DNA from: Candidatus Pacearchaeota archaeon | GTDB lineage: Archaea > Nanobdellota > Nanobdellia > Pacearchaeales > GW2011-AR1 | Assembly: GCA_002688335.1 (NCBI GenBank) | Contig: NZCQ01000003.1 | Location: 1 to 14,374 of the forward strand | DNA: 14,374 nucleotides | Reading direction: 5' to 3' | Shown: positions 11,510 through 14,374 of the stretch, in pieces | Numbering within the stretch: the first letter of the stretch is position 1 | How the letters are laid out: each line of letters begins with the position of its first letter | The notes under the pieces: model-generated | Databases searched by the model: none | Told to the model about the DNA's origin: nothing | What the model saw: only the letters and a program-made list of their open reading frames with translations | Translations under genes and position numbers: made by a program

Positions 11510-12279
11510 TTCACCCTATAAACTGCCTTCGTTCCCCACCACCCCTTATATAATTTATTTAGATTAAATGAATTAATTAATTCCAATCCTAAACTAAAAC
11601 GTTTTCCCTTAGTCATATGCAAAACACTCCATCCTTTTTTGGCAGTTTTTATCCTAACGTTCTTAAATTTTTTAAGATATTTTAGAACATCAACTTTTTT
11701 ACCTTCATTCCAAATTTCAAACAGAGTATTATATTCAACAGGATAGGCAGTGCTTACAATATTCACATCCGAATCAATTTTCTTCTCTTGTAATTCTATT
11801 ATAGCTTTTCCATTCTTTGTTAACAATCTGTTAATTTCTTCTAAAAATTTAGCTTTATCATAGATATACTGAACACTTGCTTGAGCATAGATTAAATCAA
11901 AACTACTAGATTTTAATCTCATCTTCTTTCCAGAATCTAAAATATGGAGTTTTGGCAAATTTTTGTTAACGTCCTTTTTACGGAACATTTTATGAGCCAA
12001 AGCAAATCTTCTAATTAGCTTTAAGTCCCATCTTTTTTCTAAGTTTGTTCCATGAAGCTCAACTCTATCTCCAAATAATCCCTTTAGTTCAAGTAACACT
12101 TTCCCATATCCGCAACCAATTTCCAAAACCTTAATCTTCTTTTTATTTTTTAACAATAATTTAACTTCTCTCTCAATATCTCCTATCCTTTCTTTTGCCT
12201 CTTCTAAGCCTCTCTTTCTTCCAGGATTCCAAACTATTTGTTTCTTACCTTTTACTTTTTTGATATTGTATTTAGTCAT
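11506..12279 (-). CDS. Class I SAM-dependent methyltransferase
   Basis: A 257-aa protein with a Rossmann-like SAM-binding fold. Motif I is KVLEIGCGYGKVLLEL at about 50-65. An acidic or polar residue follows in VELHGTNLEKRW. The segment KSSSFDLIYAQASVQYIYD (about 123-141) is motif IV in position, and NRLLTKNGKAIIELQEK is the post-motif strand of small-molecule methyltransferases. The substrate cannot be told. The sequence lacks a known RNA-binding extension, so a small metabolite or modified intermediate is more likely than rRNA. It starts 3 nt after the acetyltransferase stop and overlaps the phosphotransferase start by 4 nt, so it is an internal operon gene. Confidence 0.85.
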   Translation of the reverse strand: MTKYNIKKVKGKKQIVWNPGRKRGLEEAKERIGDIEREVKLLLKNKKKIKVLEIGCGYGKVLLELKGLFGDRVELHGTNLEKRWDLKLIRRFALAHKMFRKKDVNKNLPKLHILDSGKKMRLKSSSFDLIYAQASVQYIYDKAKFLEEINRLLTKNGKAIIELQEKKIDSDVNIVSTAYPVEYNTLFEIWNEGKKVDVLKYLKKFKNVRIKTAKKGWSVLHMTKGKRFSLGLELINSFNLNKLYKGWWGTKAVYRVK

Positions 12280-12282
12280 TTT

Positions 12283-12798
12283 TCATCTCACTCTCCCATA
12301 CAAATATTCATCATAATACTTACCATTTTTTAATCCACTTCTTCTTTGTATGCCTTCAACTTTAAATCCACATTTTCCCAATACTCTAGTTGAACCTTTA
12401 TTATTAGTTCTAACATTGCCATAAATTCTTCTTAAATTATATTTATTGATTATATATCTCATAGCTAATTTTACAGCTTTAGTAGTAATTCCCTTGCCCC
12501 TATATTCTTTCCCTATCCAATATCCAATTTTTGCACTCAATTTAGGAATTATTTTTTCAAAAGAAATTTCCCCAACTGCCTCACTATTAACCTCTATAAT
12601 AAAATATATATTATCCTTTTGCTTAACACTCAAAATAGCTCTATTGAGATCTTTCTTAGCAGCAGTCAAACTATAAGGATATTTATACCCATGAAATCCA
12701 TTATCAATTTGTTTATCATTTCTCTTATTTTTGTAATAACTTTTAAGATCACTTTTTTTAGCATACCTTAACATAAAATCTTTTGATTTTAATTTCAT
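12283..12798 (-). CDS. GNAT-family N-acetyltransferase (RimJ/RimL-like)
   Basis: A 171-aa protein with the GNAT order. N-terminal DFMLRYAKKSDLKSYYKNKR is followed by VGEISFEKI, then AKIGYWIGKEYRGKGITTKA, whose RGKGIT forms the acetyl-CoA pyrophosphate loop. Then come RRIYGNVRTNNKGSTRVLGK and CGFKVEG, the C-terminal NxxSxxxxxKxGF-like signature of RimJ/RimL and related amine acetyltransferases. It acetylates an amine from acetyl-CoA; the acceptor may be a protein N-terminus or a small molecule. ATG 12798 is favoured over TTG 12804 because GAGGT sits 5-6 nt upstream of the ATG. It is first in the four-gene operon. Confidence 0.88.
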   Translation of the reverse strand: MKLKSKDFMLRYAKKSDLKSYYKNKRNDKQIDNGFHGYKYPYSLTAAKKDLNRAILSVKQKDNIYFIIEVNSEAVGEISFEKIIPKLSAKIGYWIGKEYRGKGITTKAVKLAMRYIINKYNLRRIYGNVRTNNKGSTRVLGKCGFKVEGIQRRSGLKNGKYYDEYLYGRVR

Positions 12799-12835
12799 TT
12801 TCAACCTCTTTTCTTACTTTGTAAATACAATCCCA

Positions 12836-12844
12836 TTTTAATAT
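12836..12844 (-). promoter_or_regulatory. Candidate TATA box of the four-gene modification operon
   Basis: On the minus strand GATATTAAAATG contains ATATTAAAA about 42 bp before ATG 12798. Transcription would start near 12814, leaving a short leader that carries the GAGGT ribosome-binding motif. The site lies just after the radical SAM gene's stop, so read-through from that gene is an alternative source of transcript. Confidence 0.4.
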
Positions 12845-12850
12845 CTTTCT

Positions 12851-14374
12851 TTATTTCTCCACATGGTCTGAATATTCAAATATCCTAAGTGCAGGATATT
12901 TATCAGCGATTGATTTCATTCTATCTAAATAGTCATTAACATCACTAAGTCTATCTTGATTAATTATAATTTCATTATCATCAACAAATTTATCAATATC
13001 TAGTAATCCTAATGGTATTCCGCCATTTCCATGAGCAAAGTTATTTCCTAAGTATTCAACAAAACCTTCTTGTTCTCTATCCCATTCCCATTCTGTGAAT
13101 GTTTCAAAAGCTTCTTTTGGCAAATATTTTTCTGTGCCTCTAACAGGGAGTTTTGCCATAGGTGTTCCAGGATAAACTACAGATAATTGGGGATAAATTG
13201 TTACCTGAGAACCATTACCCCTTTCCTTAGCTATCATCTGAGCAGTTTTAGCTATCTCTTCTAAACTATCTAGATTGTACTGTCTTGCTTCCTCTGTTTC
13301 TCCGGGAACTCCTAATTGAAGATTGATATTACATCCTATTCCGTATTTTAATGTATTTATTACCGCTTCTTGAGTATTTCTTAGATAAGTTTCTGGATTT
13401 TTAACGTGTTTTAAATAACTAGCTATTTCTGGGTCAAAATTCTCTACTCCTAAATATGCTTCTACGCAACCAGCTTTAGCTAGCTTTTCTACTAATGGTT
13501 CATTTCTATTGTTAAGATGTTCAACTCTTGTTTGAATAGTCCAATCAATGTCTAATCCTCTTTCAATCATGATATCGCAAAGTTCATGAGTTCTTTTGGA
13601 ATTCTGAGCAAAATCATTATCATGGATATTTACTCCCTGAGATTTTTTGTAGATTTCTGAGTTAACCATATCAGAAAGTAATTGTGCTTTTGAATTTGGA
13701 CTCATATCTCTAAGTTGATCATCTCCAAATGCACAGAAAGTACATTTTAGATTACATCCTCTAGCTGTAGATATATCAAAATATCCAAATTGCCCTCTAA
13801 GCATTTCGTCATATTGACTTTCAAATACCGGACTCCAATCAAATGTGTTGAATTGGAAAGAGTCTAATTCTTCTCTTGATAAAAATCCAACGTGGTTTCT
13901 TTTAATTAATCCAAAATTTCTATCTCTAAATGCTAAGCCTCTAACTTCTTCTTCTGGAACTCCTAATGCAAGATCTTCCAATGTTTTTTCTCCTTCACCC
14001 GTACTACAATAATCAATTTCTGGATGTAATCCTAATATATTCTCTGCCTCATTTTTTGCATGATGACCTCCTAAAATGATAGATGCTGTTGGATCTAATT
14101 CTTTGATAGCTCTAGCAGTTTGAAGAGCATTTTGATAGGTTGCAGTTGTGGATGTTAAGGCATATAATGCTCCTTGTTCTAATTGATAATCTTTAAGTTC
14201 CTCACTAATCTCTCCAATTCTCCCATCTAATGGATTTTTACTCTTTTTTGATAGAGCTAAATCTACATAATTCACATTGCTCTCTGGAGCATTCATTTTT
14301 AACCATGATTTTAGGAATAAAAGTGCGCCTGGAAAACCACTTAACATCCCTTTATCTGGTGGATTCACTAAGTA
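12851..14374 (-). CDS. B12-binding-type radical SAM enzyme (5' end outside window)
   Basis: At least 507 codons, running off the right edge. The frame stays open past the GTG at 14368 (reading YLVNPPDKGML), and family members begin just before an LLVNPP-type strand. Only a few N-terminal residues are therefore missing. Numbering from GTG: residues 1-150 form a cobalamin-binding-like Rossmann domain (ASIILGGHHAKNEAENIL, then DYCSTGEGEKTLEDL). The radical SAM core follows with STARGCNLKCTFCAF, cysteines 205, 209 and 212 binding a 4Fe-4S cluster. LGVENFDPEIASYLKHVKNP and INLQLGVPGETEEARQ are typical of the TIM barrel. The cofactor makes a 5'-deoxyadenosyl radical; the substrate is unknown. Many such enzymes methylate or rearrange carbon skeletons. 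It lies upstream of, and in the same direction as, the four-gene operon. Confidence 0.9.
   Translation of the reverse strand, partial: YLVNPPDKGMLSGFPGALLFLKSWLKMNAPESNVNYVDLALSKKSKNPLDGRIGEISEELKDYQLEQGALYALTSTTATYQNALQTARAIKELDPTASIILGGHHAKNEAENILGLHPEIDYCSTGEGEKTLEDLALGVPEEEVRGLAFRDRNFGLIKRNHVGFLSREELDSFQFNTFDWSPVFESQYDEMLRGQFGYFDISTARGCNLKCTFCAFGDDQLRDMSPNSKAQLLSDMVNSEIYKKSQGVNIHDNDFAQNSKRTHELCDIMIERGLDIDWTIQTRVEHLNNRNEPLVEKLAKAGCVEAYLGVENFDPEIASYLKHVKNPETYLRNTQEAVINTLKYGIGCNINLQLGVPGETEEARQYNLDSLEEIAKTAQMIAKERGNGSQVTIYPQLSVVYPGTPMAKLPVRGTEKYLPKEAFETFTEWEWDREQEGFVEYLGNNFAHGNGGIPLGLLDIDKFVDDNEIIINQDRLSDVNDYLDRMKSIADKYPALRIFEYSDHVEK

Noticed and set aside
9480..12798. Antiviral defence system (HD plus nucleotide kinase)
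   Set aside because: No cyclase, effector nuclease or membrane effector is in the operon, and methyltransferase and GNAT genes argue for small-molecule chemistry.
14366..14368. GTG as the true start of the radical SAM gene
   Set aside because: The frame continues open to the window edge (YLVNPP), and the family normally has a strand just before NPP, so the start is probably outside the window.
1..14374. CRISPR array or cas genes
   Set aside because: No regularly spaced direct repeats and no Cas-like proteins were seen.

Overview
The window looks like a chromosome segment of an AT-rich, lysine-rich archaeon. Evidence: BRE/TATA-type promoters placed about 26 nt upstream of start codons (several probably leaderless), Shine-Dalgarno motifs inside operons, an MCM-like replication ATPase, an apparent archaeo-eukaryotic-type primase and a XerA-like integrase remnant. 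A DPANN-like lineage (Woesearchaeota/Pacearchaeota type) would fit, but no gene here settles the taxonomy.

Left flank (1-834): the 3' end of an unknown gene, a decayed tyrosine recombinase carrying an in-frame stop, and a tRNA-Lys(CUU) gene. The tRNA is split by a 214-nt ORF-less insert that folds as a compact group I self-splicing intron resembling the IC3 type of bacterial tRNA introns. P1 with its U-G splice-site pair, P2, P3, P4, P6, P7, P8 and two P9-region hairpins can all be paired by eye, and the insert ends in G. Group I introns are known but uncommon in archaea (Nawrocki, Jones and Eddy 2018), so this is the clearest notable element.

Middle (836-8729): accessory, plasmid- or virus-like DNA. 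A leftward winged-helix regulator abuts the tRNA. A rightward seven-gene operon (1653-6388) follows, beginning at a promoter whose TATA box sits exactly at the centre of a 70-bp dyad. It encodes a ribbon-helix-helix-like protein, two small proteins, a putative primase with a C-terminal CHC2-like zinc finger, a divergent MCM-like ATPase, a small zinc-finger protein and a long coiled-coil protein. I read it as a replication module. A serine recombinase, a two-gene unit behind a palindromic operator/promoter, and a leaderless two-gene unit follow.

Right flank (8713-14374), all leftward: a PIN-domain nuclease with a GC-rich, hairpin-forming segment upstream. Then comes a compact four-gene operon transcribed in the order GNAT acetyltransferase, SAM methyltransferase, APH-like phosphotransferase, HD-hydrolase/P-loop-kinase fusion. 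Last is the window-truncated 5' part of a B12-binding-type radical SAM enzyme. The operon looks like small-molecule or nucleotide modification; its substrate cannot be read from sequence. Neither end of the mobile element could be fixed: no second copy of the tRNA 3' end was found.
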